Shown: positions 12,281 to 27,200 of the stretch, piece by piece
How positions within the stretch are numbered: position 1 is the stretch's first letter
Layout of the letters: each line of letters begins with the position of its first letter
From: Acanthococcus lagerstroemiae
Taxonomy: Eukaryota > Arthropoda > Insecta > Hemiptera > Eriococcidae
Direction: 5' to 3'
Length of the DNA stretch: 64,000 nt
Assembly (NCBI GenBank): GCA_031841125.1
Contig: CM063109.1
Location: 69,446,914-69,510,913 of the forward strand
Made by a program: the position numbers and the translations under genes
Notes under the pieces: generated by a model
Databases searched by the model: none
What the model was told of the DNA's origin: nothing
The model's input: the letters and a program-made list of their open reading frames with translations, nothing else

Positions 12281-15200
12281 GTATGTACATTTATACGATT
12301 GTAATATCTTTTATTGATAAGAAAACATGATTTACGGGTTGTTTTACAGAAGAAGTGTGCGACAATGCGTGCTTTTAAAAAGGAAAAATTGCGGACTCGA
12401 ATAGTCATCGATTTTCTCGAGAGAAATGCATGTTTCGAAGAGGTTGAATTGACTCTCAGTTTTCTCGTCTCTTTATACATAAGTCGTAGTGCAGTAAATA
12501 GGTTTTTTTCACGTCACGGTTTAATTCAATGGGAATTGAAACCGCATGTGGGATCCCTGACCTAGTACCTAAATAATTCTTTTCTTATTTCTGGAGAAGG
12601 CGTTCTTGTTACTATTTTTTTTTCCGTCTTCTTTTGAAAATCATGTGAACTTGAATCGTTAATCGTTTTCTGCTGAAGTGGGTGGCAGAGGTTTAGAATT
12701 GATTCTATCTTCTCGATTTTTAACTGATGTACCGTATTACCAACAGTAGGTATACATGCGTTGCGTACATAGGGTTGCTACACGTACTCTTTAAAGAATA
12801 CATGTACCTACTGTTTTTTACTCCAAGTACCTTAAGTCTTCTATCTCAAATTTAATTTCTTTTTATTAAAAAATAAAAGAAAAACACACAAGAAAAAAAG
12901 AACTTCGATGTTTTAGCATTCAGTCACCCAGTCATGATATTCATTATCTTATCTCCGATCTTCAACTCCAATCATTGGAAACGGCTATGACTTCTATTAG
13001 ATGCACTGAAAGAAAGGGAAGCTTAAAATAATTTACTTACTTTTTTTTTTTTTTGCGCATTTGATGCAAGTTACAATAGGGTTTTTAATTGGAGGCGCGG
13101 TTTAGTGAAACAATAATAAACTAAATTTTAAACAAATAGGAGAAAATTCGTTGTTTTAAATTTGAAAACATTTTTATCGATTTTCTCCGAGATTATTGAA
13201 TTTTAAGTTTAGCTTACAAAAGTTTGCATATTTCTCTTCCAAATTTTTCGAAATTTTATAATTTCTTATTTCCGATTTCTTACCATCCTTATTTTTCTTT
13301 CCGAACATTTTCTTCATGTTTTGTGATACATTGAACTAATTGATAAAACTCACTTTCGTAAAAGTAATTTGATATGCTGTGAAAAAGATTGAAGGTTATG
13401 AAGTGTGTCGCAGTCCCGCGATGAAAAAATATTTAGACTCCCACTTGATGGTTGTGACTAATGATTTATGGTTTGTAAAAACTAAAACGTGTACTCGGTG
13501 AACGCAAGCGAAGAAAGATTCTTATTGCACTGAGCAGTCAGCCTGCAGCTTGTTAAACAGTTCATTTGCCAGATTGTCTTGGTTTGTTTGTACTGATCGG
13601 CGCAGAAACAATCTGTTGGCGAAATTTTTGGTTCCCTCCCTTCTCAAAAGTATAATTTGAACCCAACGACTCTCCGTGTATGGTGAAAAAACCAATTATT
13701 AGACGATAGCTTTTGTATTTTCACCTAACGATATGTTTAAGATCTAAGTCACTTCGTATGGCAAACACGATAATTGATACACTGGGTGTCTCTGAATAGT
13801 TGGAGAGTTAAGTTTCCATTTATGAGGTTTCCTTGAATAACCATAATTTTGAATTATATATATATGAGCTGGTAGAGCAGCTTAAATTGTTCTTCTTCGT
13901 CGAATCATGTGCAACTTCATCGCAGGGTTCAGATATCGCTTAAAATGAAAAGGATGGGAAATAACAGCCCGCTAGAGAAAGTTGTTTGAACGACAAAAAA
14001 GCGACAAAAAACGCCTGAAATGAAGAACGCGCTACGTTTAAGTTGGATCCCGCTAAAATAAATTGTTTTTCTATCCAACTCGCATTTGAGACCAAAAGTC
14101 CCAATATGTAGAAATTTTCAAAATTTTTGAAAATCAAAAAAATTGAGATACCCACCAATTCTTTATCAGTGTTTCTCGCTGAGTTCAAACTCGTCCAAAT
14201 CTACTGCTGACTCCATTTTGGAAATATAATCAAAAATGTGGTTACAATAGTGGGGGGGGGGGGTACTTGACCAAACATTGAGTGAGAATCCATTTTGACG
14301 ATGGATTTGAATTCGTCACGAAAAGTTGAATAATTCTCACTAGGTCCAATACAGTGTTGAATGAGCACGTATGAAGTATTCGTGTACACATTTCAAACGT
14401 TGTAAAAATGTATCAGTTGAGGTGCCTACTTCCAAAGTGACCTAACTGCAAAATTACTCGTATGATGTCATGAGTTTTTGTTTTTAGTATATGCTGTCTT
14501 GCCACTCTAGGGGCATAATTTGCAAAAACAAAAACAACAAATTTTTCTTGACGGTTGAACTTATTGATACCTCCCTTAAAAGAATCCGTTACCTGCTTTA
14601 CTGTTTTGCTTGTGTTTTTCAAAACTAAAATTTTACACTTAGGTCACATCGGATGTGGGCTCCTCAATTGTCGCTCGTAACGCATTTTTTGTCGCACTTC
14701 ATTAGGCATAGGTTTTTATCAAAGTAGTCGCTTAATATCGACTATTGCGATTCCAGGGGTCTGTCGTTGGAACGTTATTTTTTCGGCGGACTAATTATTT
14801 TATCCCAAATGAAAATACAGCTTACAATGCCGGTTTACTTGTGCCAACTGAAGGGTTCATGTCGATTCGAATTATTTTCAGTCCGCGTTACTTGTTTTAG
14901 TTCTTGTCCACTTCAGCAAAATATTACGCAAAATTGCTAGAAACGCCCGGTGATAGTTCTTTGTCGCAGTTTGAAAATTAGTCGTATTGACTTTTTGGTG
15001 ACCTCTACTTTTTTCAGCTGTATTTTCAAGTTTCCTATAGACTATACTCGAATTACATTGATGAAACCTCATACAACTTCTAGTGGTGGAGCATATGGCG
15101 ATGCACGCATGCCAAGGTGGCTCCCCAGACACGACACCCTTGGCCCCGAAAACTACCCTTTCGAGTATCGCGTCGGCGACCAGAGGGGACGCTTTGAGGC

Positions 15201-18200
15201 TGGACCGGGCCCCTATTTCATCTCTCCTCGACTTGGATTCGCGTTGTCCTGTCAGGGCCACAATGAGACGCCCTACTGACCGAGGCAATGCTCACCCAGT
15301 GTTGACCTGGAATTTGAGGGGACCACAGTCGTTCTCATAGAACATAGTCGAAGTACTATTTATCATTTAGGTATACAAGACTCCACACCTTGATTATTTG
15401 AAGTAGACGTATTTCTACCCTAAGTTTCTTTGCACTCATGTCTAAGGCTATTTTCCGGTGAAATATTTTTACCCTTGTATTGGACCATCTTGTAGAATAA
15501 TATATAACTTATTTAGTATGAACTGGCTTGAAATTTCCAATTAAAAGTCCGATGTCGAAAGAAAAATGCTCGCGTCTTCTGCCGGAAAAATTTGTACGAG
15601 CTAATTCGGTGGTGTTCACCGGAAAATGATGAGTTTGCTGAAATGATAACAGTGCAGTGTAAAATTATAATATTTTTTCACCAAAGAATAAAAGTGAAAC
15701 GAAGAGACGGTGCTGAATTTGTCGTCGGGATGCCGCATGTCGCACTCTCGACTCTCGGCTTTGAATTACAATCGCATTGTCTCGATTTGATTACGTACGC
15801 ATCACACGTTATGAAATTATCACTCATCAGGAATTCGTATCCTGCCGAGACTCTGTTTGTGATGATTTTGTATTTTCTTCGTCGCTTTACATTCACTTTA
15901 ATTTCTTGAAGATGAATACAAATAGATGAAGAAACAGCGGAGGCGTCATTTCTGTATAGATGTACCTGCACGTATAAACAAACGAGTGATAGAGTGTGGA
16001 TTTGCTTCAGAATTCGATTATAAGATCAAAAATACAAATTATTCGCGGTTTCGTGATTTGCAATAATTGTTTGCTTATCAACTCGCTGGAAACGATATAC
16101 TGGTATCATTAGTGTCCATGTTGGAGTGTGGGTGAACTTGGTAATATTCTGTTTTTAGGGTGTGCCAATTCACTTCTTTGTTTCTGTTGTCCATAGCGTT
16201 TTTGACTGTTATGCCATCTTCAGCGGAAGGCGCTATGGACAACATAAACAGAAAAGTGAATTGGCGCACCCTAAAAACAGAATACTGGTGTCATTAGTTT
16301 CAGTTTTTACCTAGAGAGCTAGGTAGACTTTCGCATGGGAATGCATACATGTAGTTCTTTTCTCATTACATTGTATGCAAATTGCAAGAAAAGGATGATC
16401 AGGTTTTCTAAAATACGCGAACAAGCTATCTGATCACCGTGCGGATAGCGATCTCGATGTGTCTGCTACACGCCATATTCGACTCCTTTACATTACATCG
16501 TAGAAAAGGGGAATTTTTATTGCAATTTTACAATAATCATGCGATCATTTCCAAATATTTCCTGTTTTGAAAGTGCAGGAAACCCGGAAGATAGGATTGT
16601 TTGCAAATACGACTGTTATTGACAAAACATCGAATTTTAATTCATTTTTTTCATTCATTAAGATGAGAATCAATGGATTGAACGTCGAAATGGCAACCAA
16701 GATTTGATGAACTGAATTGCCTACCTTCGACATTGAAGTGGCTACGCCAGTTTCTAGAATTGTTCAAAATTTGAGTGTAATTTTTGAAGTGCACAACTTT
16801 CAGTTTTTGTAGTCCTTTCAGTTTTTAAGATAAACAACATGTAATAATGTTTATTTCTTTTTCAGTGCGCTATCTATATGCTCACCCTTCGAAACAAGTT
16901 GCAAAGAAGTCAGTTAGAAAATCCGTTTTCAAAATTTAAAAAGGTTCATGAATTTGGCCAAATTAGAAACTTTTTTGATTGGAAGTTCACCACGTGCAAA
17001 TGTCATCCTAACATGGCTGCGTGTATCGTAGTTTCTTTGAAAGAGAAACAAAAAAAATGACATGTAAGAGAATTGAAGAAGCATCAAAAAATAAAACTAG
17101 CGCACTCGAATAATTTTATTTAAATTTTATGACTAGAATTTAAAAATGCTAGAATCCCTTCAGTATCACAGGTAGGCAATTCAGTTCGGTAACATTGTGT
17201 TACCTATTCACTGTACCAACAATTGATTATCTTTAGAAAAAATTCTTGATTGAACTTAGTCATTAGAATCGCAATGAGAGTTTGTTGTTTTCAAACTTCG
17301 AAGAAGTGGAGCCCCTTCAACTTTAAGTGTAGGCCAATTACGTTGTTTGGTTCTCTCGTCAAGTACAAACGTCTTCTACTCTAAGCCGAAACATCATGTA
17401 TAGTTGTAAGACAACTGATAACAGCATAATACCCCAAAACGTTCTTAGCAAAGTACAGTTTGCCTAGTGAATAAGTACATAGCCCTTTATCAAAGAATCA
17501 AGTAGGTATATCGAGAGTCTTGATAGTCTTAAACAAGTCTCGAAGAATCTTACTGCGCCTTGAACGAATCTAGAAGAGTCTTACCGAGTTTTGAACTAGT
17601 CTTCAAAGAGTCTCGAACGAGTCTGGAAAATTCTTGACGTGTCTAATCAAATCTGGAAGAATTACAAAGAGTCTAAATGAGTTACGAACTGTTTTTTTAG
17701 CAATTCTCAAACAAGTTCGGAAGAAGTTTTTTTAAAAGTTTTGGAACAGTTGTATTAAACAAGACCCTTACAAGATATTGAATGAGCTTTGAAAAAGCCA
17801 GGCGAGTTTTAAACGAGAGTTTGACGGAGTTTGAGACAAGTTGAGGAGAGTCTGTCAACAAGCACTGCAAGATCTTAGCGTGTTGTGGAATTCATATCGC
17901 CGGTCTCTACTCATGTACCTACTTGTGTTTTGTAATTTAGTTTGCTACGGAGAAATGGAAATTCTAATGATTTTTTCATCAACAGGTCCATCGAAACGGA
18001 ATTTACCCACCACGATTTCAACGGAAGGAAACAGCGGCGTGTTCAGAATTGAATTTGTGCCTACTGAAGTCGGTAGCCATTTGATAGACGTCTCGGTGGT
18101 CGGCGATAAACTAGCCGGTGGACCTTTGGTAGCCAAAGTGTACAACTCGGCGTACATCCACGTTACCGATGTGAAGAACGGCATCGTAGGACAACCGTGT

Positions 18201-21200
18201 CAATTTAAAGGTCGGTGCTTTACATACAATCGTACAATGTAATCATTACGAAACAATCGAGTGGGGCCGCCTCATTATTTTTTTTCCTAGATGTAAATGA
18301 ACTTACTTGACAAACGAAGAAGAAAGAGAAAAAAAGTGAATTTGCTTTTCTTTTGTATTTGTTCAGTGGATGCCAGCGAGGCTGGCGAAGGTCAGTTGGA
18401 AATCTCTATAAACGAAGGCGAAGTACCAAATCACGTTACGGTGGTGGGCGGCGGTCGTTGTCTAGTCTCATTTACGCCAGAACAACCGAAGCCTCATCTC
18501 ATTGATATAAAATTCAACGGCGAAACCGTATCAGGTTGGTTCCTAGTTCCTTATTTAGCATGTTGATCGAAGATGTTTCGCAGCTACGCTCGTAGGAGAC
18601 GGACTCGCGCTTAATCTGTATTTCGTAATCCATTGTACATTTGAAGAGTGCTTCGGAGAATGGAAGTGCAGTCGATCGAGAGAAAACACGATGTCTGGCC
18701 GTTTGCCTGGAATGAGAGAAGGCCACATGCTCGTTAGATTTTTGAGCAGGTTGGTGGAAATGGAATGAATGCAGAATGTATATGAATATGATCTCGAGTG
18801 TATGTTGGATCTTCCGCTCAGTCGTGAGTCTCAATTTCAAATAATTGTGTTGAATCCTTGGAATGATACAGGATTATATCGAGGTCGATTGTGGATATTT
18901 CGCTGGCAATCAGGCATGATAAGGACTTACGATTCTATCGTCGGTGGCCCGTTTGATATAAGTATACCAGGCCCGTGCGCAAAGGGGGGGAGGGGGTTGA
19001 CCCCCCCATGGCTATAAAAGACGATTTTTGAGTTACAATTAGAATGAAATCAGGTCCGAATTTTTCAAAGTTTCACGCCGTTTACAGCTCTTGAAAGCTA
19101 ATTAATGATGAATTATTATTTTGGCTAAGTTATCTTTATCTATCAATTTATTATTGTTAATTTTGATTAATACACGTACGGATAACATAATTGGTAGTTT
19201 ATTTATCCAAGAGGCATACATGGCACAATAGAAAATTCTTTTTTTTAAACTTGAAACCCCTCCCTTGGAACAATCCTGCGCACGGGCCTGAAGTATACTC
19301 TTTTTTTTTTCTAATTTTGCTCTCAACCCGAACCCTGGAATCCGCCCTTTCGAGCATTACCTCAAATTCAAATGCCAACTTTACAGAAGATAAACACAAC
19401 TGTTCACGACTACGAAATGACTGCATTGTGTTGAGGAAAATGACCTAAGTATTTTTAGGCTCCTGCGATTCACTGGTAACCTTGGCTTGCATGTTTGTTT
19501 TTCGATGTAAATTGCAAACAAATTTTTTTCTAGTTTGTATGCACGTAAGTCTTGTTTGGAACCTGACTGCACGTTTTTAATTTTTTTTTTTTTTTCCTAA
19601 ACCTGACATGCATATTATACTTTTTATTTCTTTCACCGCTCTCCCTACAGGAAACAATGAAAGTATGTGCACTGAAGAATTTTCAGATCGGTGTGTCTTG
19701 GAATCTTATAATTACAAATCTAATGACGCAAAACAGGCACGTATCCAGAAATTTGTTTGAGGAAGGCATATGAAAACTTTTGAGTGTGAAAATTTTTCAA
19801 ATCTTTGGTCAATTTATGTACAAAACGTATTTAAAAGCCCCCTTCCTTGTCGCTGTATAAGTGCTTGCTGCCAAAACGTTACTTTATCCAAAAATGTCCC
19901 ATAGATTTCAAATGGGCCGCCGGCAATATGTAAATGGAGACAGCAGCTCGTAGTAGTTTTGCTGAATACAGGCGGACGGGGGAGGGGAGTTCGTGAGAAA
20001 TGCTAGACACGATGTTCATCAGAAGAAAACAAGAGATGTGAGTTTGAAGAAATCCCCGAAGAGAGGTGTAAATTAACTTTTAAAATATGGGCCTTGAGTT
20101 CCCCAAGTATCTTTGTCACTGATTTCTACATGTGTACTCTATTTGTTATCAGGTTGCCCGTTCGTTTGCTCAGTATCCGATACCAGCCGAGTATCTGTAA
20201 ATTTAAGTAGTTTAGAGTTGATACCAGTTAACCAAGTTGCTCGATTTCACATGACTGTGGATAACAGCGCTTCAGCTGAGCTCTCCGTCTCCGTTACGGG
20301 TAATTTCTGTTTTCGTATGCCCGCTCGTGGCGCCTACTGGTGCCCGATATTTAAGAAAAAAATTGAAATTCGCGTTACTGGAATAGTTACGGCGCACGAA
20401 TGTGAATAATCGGGTACGAGATTGCGGCACGCCACCGGTTGTCCTCTAATTGGAATTAATTTCAACCGGCGACTGTTTCAGGTCCGACTAGCGAGCTTCC
20501 AGTGAAAGTGACTGGAAACGTTCACAGCGGGTTCACGGCTGAATTTATGCCGCAACAAGTAGGACCCCATACGATAGCTGTAGACTATAACGGACATCCG
20601 ATATATGGTACGCCGTACGTGTGCAAGGTGTACGACGCCAAGCAAGTGATCGTCGGTAACGTACCCCGAGGCCATGTCGGGAATACCCTGCAGTTTACAG
20701 GTAAATTACGATTCCGGAAACGGCCACCTAATCGGCCGATTAACGGAGATTGGCGGAGTTGATTTGACCGATGATTTCTGTTTGCAGTGGATGCTAGTCA
20801 AGCCGGAGAAGGAAATCTGGAGATAACGATAAATGCCCGAGGCACGAATATCCCTACTCAAGTTCACCCTCAGAAAAACGCCAAGTTCACCGTTAGTTTC
20901 GTCCCGATCGAACCTACCGATCACGTAATCAGTATTCATTTCAACAAAGAACCAGTACCAGGTCGGTGAATCATGTGACACTGCGCATTACATCTTCGGC
21001 TAAAATACAGCCCTAAAATGGGCCGTTCATAACATACACGTATAGATATTGTTCGCTAGCAAAGATGGACAGTTCGAATGCGAACTCTTTACATAATATC
21101 GAATTACCGATTTTCAGGTTCACCGTTTATCGCTAACGTGAGCGGCGACTTTCCCCTAGTAAATGGATCCGCTTTAAGCAGTGCCCCTGTCGGCACCAAT

Positions 21201-24200
21201 TCTTACTTCACAATGAGCAACGTATCCGGAAATCTAGAAGACATAGAAGTCAATGTCGAGGGTAAATATTGTCGGATTTTGAGTTATAGTCTTACGTTAG
21301 ATTTGCACTCATGGTGTTCTTTCGGGGAGAGTGTTTTGGTGATTATTTCTTACACGTCACAAGCGTTTCAAGGTTCTCGCTGGCCTTCTTTTATTTCACT
21401 TATCTTATAATATAATGTAAATATGAAAATGGCTGCATTTAAATTGGACACGAACAGTGTTATAGAATATGTTATTATGTTTCAGTATACACTCTAGCTG
21501 TCCTGTAACTAATCGCGCGCGGTTACCTCTTAGATTTTGTGTTGTTGTTTTTTTCTCCTTCAAAAACTGCAAGTGTTTATTTCTTTTTTCCAGGTACAAA
21601 ATTTAACAAACTGCGACATTATTAGATTTATCCTGTTTTACTCCACAGTCCGTCTATTCCCCGTCCTCGTTCTTCCTTTCACTTTTCCTTGTACATTCGA
21701 TTAATAATTACCTTTTTGGTGACTTGTTTATAACGCTTGTTAGTCATATAGCGTCGGGTGATTCGGCATTCGTGTTTTAATATTTGGTTTTTGTTTCTCT
21801 TTTCTATTTCTCTAGATACTGTCCACGCTACCACGGGGTCGGGTCTTTAAAATTATGTCAGTACCTCTGCGTTTCTTGGTAAAAGTACGACGGCTTCGCT
21901 TATTTTCGCTTCGTAAATTTATTGGTTTTTATATTTTTTCTTCCTAATGATTTTGCTTGTTTGCGCGGTAATTAGTTGGCGCTTTATCGCTATGTTTACG
22001 GTCGTTGGTGAATCAGTATTTAGCGCGGAAGCGAGAATACATTACGATTTTGGAAATAGTCTACGTATATTGTAGAGTCCACGTGAAAGATCTATGGATC
22101 TGAACACACTGACATCGAATAGTCTACACCGTAATTTATAATACGCGGCTGTAGACTTTTCATTTCTAGTCTCACTGCCGTCGAGGATGAGTCCACAAAG
22201 TGAGAGAGAGAGAGAGAGACGGGCCAAATTGGGAAAACTTTTTAAATGATTCTGCTTTCGGGCTGTTTCGCGGCTACCCCTTCCTTTCTGTTGACAATAG
22301 TAAACCTTTCCGTTGACACTAGTGGACATTTTTGTCGATACTAATAAACGTTCGCATTTATCTTTTCTTCAAGAATAATGTATAGAAACGAAACCAAGAG
22401 CCGTGTCGTGGTTCGAGACCTTAAAGGCACGAGCATTGACGGAAAATTGGTGTGAACAGTTGCAAAGAAGGCAAACAGTGTTATTAATTTGCTATTTCAA
22501 TCGTAATAATGAAGACAATGCTCGTACTTTCGAGGTGTCGGATTATGGCGCATCGATTCGTTTCTTTCAGAAGAAAGTGGGGTTCTTGGGTTCATTTTTG
22601 AGGGGGGGGGGGTGCTGGCGAAGGATAGGTTCTTTAGCCGATAAAATAGAAGAAAAGAGATAGTTAAAGGGAAAACGCTTAGCATAGCCGGGCTTTGGAT
22701 ATGTTTGTAAGGAAAAATACAATATAACAGAATAGTTACAGTCCACCAATACAAAAAAATTTAGGCGGTCTATTTTCTCCCTGCCAGTAATGGAATTATC
22801 AGTTTTTCAGAGTAACGTTTTATTTATGAAAAATATATATTTTTTTTTTTTTTTAGCTGAAGAAATATTTTCTCACCCATTCTCTACTTCCTTCTCACAA
22901 TAAAAACGCCTTGACTTGTAGGAGTAGATCTGTGAAAGTGATGGCTCGAGCTTACATTTTTACCAGATGGTTAGTGAGCTAGACCTTCAGCTTATTTTAA
23001 ACTCATAATGCACTTGTTAGATGTTACACGAATTTTCTCTTATTAATCGAAAATATATTTAACGGTGGAAAGTCTCGGTACTAAATAAAGACAGTTGCAG
23101 CAACCTTCGAGAAAATCAACTATAACTGTTTAGTTCGGCAGGGTGTCCAAAAATGTCGGTGAAAATAATTTAATCTCTAGATTTCCGTAATATTTTGATT
23201 AATCTGAAAAATTGCCTTCTTGGCCCGGCAGTATCTCATCTGAAAACAATCTCCTACTATATATTCTTCACAAAAACCCCCAACCCTTCATTTCCGTAGA
23301 TGTTTGCGCCGGAAAGCTTTAATCGAAGGAACCTTCTATGTAGAAAACTGTTATCTTCGACTCACACTGCCCTCTTCAGCAATACTCCTTAACTTCTATT
23401 ATGCGTATTTACATAATTCTGAAATATTCAAAAGGATGAATATTTTTCTGTTCCTTGACAAAATTGATTTCTTAAGCTTTTACGTCGGCTGCGACTCAGT
23501 AGAAAATGTTTTAGTTGATGCTAAGGCCTAATGTATTGGCTGGTTATCTCATTGTATTTTTAGGGGAGATGGGGTTGTCAGTTTACAGCTTCGTTACCAA
23601 ATTTGATTTTCAGGCATGAGAAAAACTTGTTGATTAAAAGTACAGGTTTCCTTTCGTGTAACATGCTTGAACTCCTTCAAAAATAAAGGTGGGTGGTGAC
23701 AACAAGTTGTTTTTTACCCGATTCCACGTGGATCATGGAAACTGAAAGTGAGACACCATGTAGAGAACCACGGAACTTGGCTGGATAGTGACAGACTTTC
23801 ATTATTATGTGACGCTGAAAAGACCTCGTCGTAGGTCAGAAAGAATTGTTTTTTTCTATGATTCATGGAAGGAAAGTAACATCATCCTGTTCGAGATCGT
23901 GCTATTTTTCTACTATGCAAAATGGACTTGAAGATTAACTTACTTTTCCTGATTTTGCTCTCGAAAATTCTATTTCCCGACTTGTAGTGAAGTTTCTTGC
24001 CCCGAATCTCATAGGGATAGACAGAATCATAACTTCCTTGGTTAAATGCCCGTCCTTTCTTCCATATGTAGTGAGGTAGAGGGATTTTGGATAGACAGAC
24101 AACAAACTGGAGAACTATGAGAGGATGAGAAGCTGCAAATTCCTGGTGTATGAAGAAAACTGCATTCGAGCGAAGCTGGCATTTCATTGATTAGAGGTTC

Positions 24201-27200
24201 AAACGTGGCCGCAGTAGCCATTTATATAAATTGTTAATTCTATCTAGATCAAACTTGAAGCATGAAGCCTCCCACTCTGGATCCACCAAAGATTGTCGTG
24301 TATGCGCTTATTCGCCTTCAGACTGGAGAAACCTCTCCTGTATGGTGAAAATAGATGAACTGTATGAGATACGAGTATGAGCCCGCAAATTTTGTCTGTA
24401 ATGGATTTGCGAATAATGCTAGTCAGTTGACATTTATTTCTAGAGACCCAGGTTTACCGCAGCGATTATACACGGCCGATTCTGATTACGTAATGCGACT
24501 TATGTATTCTCTTGTCCGCGGTGCATGTATTCATTGTTTCGCAATCACATGATAATTCAGTTCGATTTTTATTCATCTGTACATATTTGACGCTAGAGCA
24601 CATAATTTATGTAATTTAATTCGTTTCTTCGCTCCATTTATTTTATTAACATTCTCTACCATCTCATTAACTAGTTGCAAGTATTTTTGTTCTACATTGT
24701 CATTAATTCATCGCAACCTACCTAAATTAGTTGAAAATCTTTTTATAATTACTTACTTCATTTTAGTCAAATCGTTTTTCGATATCCGCTCAATAAATCG
24801 TGGATTTAACAATTTTGACTTTCTTTGAAAAACGAGTTTGCCTCGCTTCTAATCCTAATAACAAATTAGTAGTCATTCGAGTAGTCTTATTATTAAATGC
24901 CTAAGCTGTGATTAACAGTTAATCTCATTTTTATTTTTGTTTGCTATTTAAACTCAGTACCTATTCGCTTTTTAATCAATTAAAACAATTAATATCAAAT
25001 CTGTCGGGTTTCCTGGTTTCCCCGCGAATTATTTATTAATGCAGACTTCTTTAGGTCCGAACGGGCAGTCCATTCCCGCATTAGTCAAAGATAGCGGCTC
25101 GCAAACGTTCAAAGTCGAATTTTGTCCGAAATTCGTGGGCGAGCATAAGATCGGCGTCAGCTATAGAAAGGTTCCGATGGCTGGCTCACCATTTAGCTGC
25201 AAAGTGTACGACGTTAACGCTATCAAAGTGAAACCGGCCCAGAATGGTACCGTTGGTCAGCCGGTCACGTTTATCAGTGAGTATAATTTTTTTTTTTTTC
25301 ATAAATTGGCAGGCGAACGCACGCACACGCTTCGTCGGCGACGGACTGTGTGCGAAGCGTTGAGAAATTTTTACTCATATAATTATTATCTAAACGTCGA
25401 TTCCGACATTGCGAGAATACACATAACACGAGTCTGAGTTGGTCGGAGAGAACTTGAGCAAACATCGACGTCGATGGTCGGTGGCCGCTAATGACGGTCT
25501 CGTGTTTTCAGTTGAAACGAGCCAAGCAGGGCCGGGAAATTTGGAAGTGACTGTGAACGGCGGTCGGGTACCGACGACCGCACAAGGTCAAGGTCCGCAT
25601 ACGTACGCCATCTCGTTCACACCCCGTCAAGCCGTCGTGCACACCGTTGATTTACGTTTTAATGGGAAAGATGTTCCAGGTGAGAAAGTCGGCGTATCGC
25701 GTCTTAACACGAATGGCTATTCTCGCCTTTCACTCAAGTTGAGCGGATGAGCGTTCGCGAGTCGGTCGCAGGTCAATTTACCTGGTACGTTCTTTTGACC
25801 CGAGACGCGTATACGATTCGTGAACCCACTTGGCAACCAGAATGCTACCTTAGGTTGACCTTTGATGGTCGGACTCCCAGTAACTCTTATTATTCGTTTC
25901 CATTTTTGGCGTCGGTGGCAGCGGTTGTTATTCGAACAGAAATCGTCGTTTAAAGAATGTGGAACGCATTTGAGTTGGAAAAACCGAATATGTTCGACGG
26001 AGATGAATGGTTTTTGTTCGCTAATGAATTATTGCTGTTTGAGAACGAGCGGAGTTATGGTCGGGATCTCAGAATCAGAAATAAGTGCAGCATCTAGTTT
26101 CAAAGTTTGCTTCTTTTTTTTTTTTTTTTCAGAATGAATGGGAAAAGTTGTAGGTTTATAATTTAGGTTATTGAGAACGGGGAAAGATTCGACGTGGAAG
26201 GGGGAGTTCACTCCGTCGGGTACTTTTTGGTTAGTGAAGTAGCTATCAGTAGACGACATTGCGAAAATCGAGTAAAATAGTTGACCGAAATGATACAACA
26301 GTTTTCGTACATTTTTGTCAACAACATTAAAATGGTCTAAAATTTTGCTATTACTAAATTGATTTACTCTTGAGTAGCTGAACTTATTCTTTTTAATCTT
26401 AAAATCCCGTAATCAAAATTTTTTCAAAATCTAAAAATGTTGAGAGGTTTCGCCGGGTGCGGAGGAAGTTCAAGTCTACCATAAGATTCCCCATAAGAAA
26501 GTCTGCAATTTTGCTTTGAAACTTCGAAAAAATTGGTTAAATCATAAAAATATGTTTTCATTAGTGTAAGAATGGAGTACCTTCTGAAAATATTGATGGT
26601 CTCTATTAAATTTGGGGTAAAAAAATACATGTTTCTGAACTTCGAACATTGCAGACCACAGAAAACAATAAATGCATAAAAACAGTTGTCTATTCAGACT
26701 TGAGAAACGCTAAATCCATTTATCAACATTTTTTGATTCCAAGTGCTATTTTGGGAGTTCTCCTGAGGAGGTAGAATCTAAAGATTATTACAGATACTAC
26801 TGTCAAGTATATCGAAAATGGGGGTCTTGAATCGTTGAATTCGTTTTTACTTTATTTTCACTGCAGTTCTTATCAATAAGGACCCACAGAGGGCCAGAAT
26901 GAAAAAACGTCGGAATTTTTCATCACTGCTCCAAGTATATTGAGAATAGCGTTTTTGGAGTTGCTGAATTCGTTTCTGAATTCATTTTGACTGGAACCCT
27001 GACTCATATGGTCTTCGGGGAGTGGGGAGTGAAAACTTAGATATTATTCAACATCAACCTTAAGTACATATAACGATAGTGTTTTTGTTTTCTTTGTCGC
27101 TAAATCCATTTCTGAATTTATTCCTCCTGTCTCTTTCTCCGTAGACCATTATCGCTGGGGGTTTCTGGAGAAATAATTTCAAAAATGAGCTCGGTGACTA

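Larger units (their letters stand above)
12281..17985. other. 5.7-kb filamin intron between exons 1 and 2
   Basis: Contains repeat family 2 (15080-15335), the hairpin at 16140-16289, foldback repeat B (16700-17385) and AGTCT array 2. A G run occurs near 14250. No extra filamin exon seen. Confidence 0.8.

Noticed and set aside
14878..15288. 136-codon minus-strand frame as a gene
   Set aside because: It coincides with repeat family 2, whose second copy is broken by stops and a C run.
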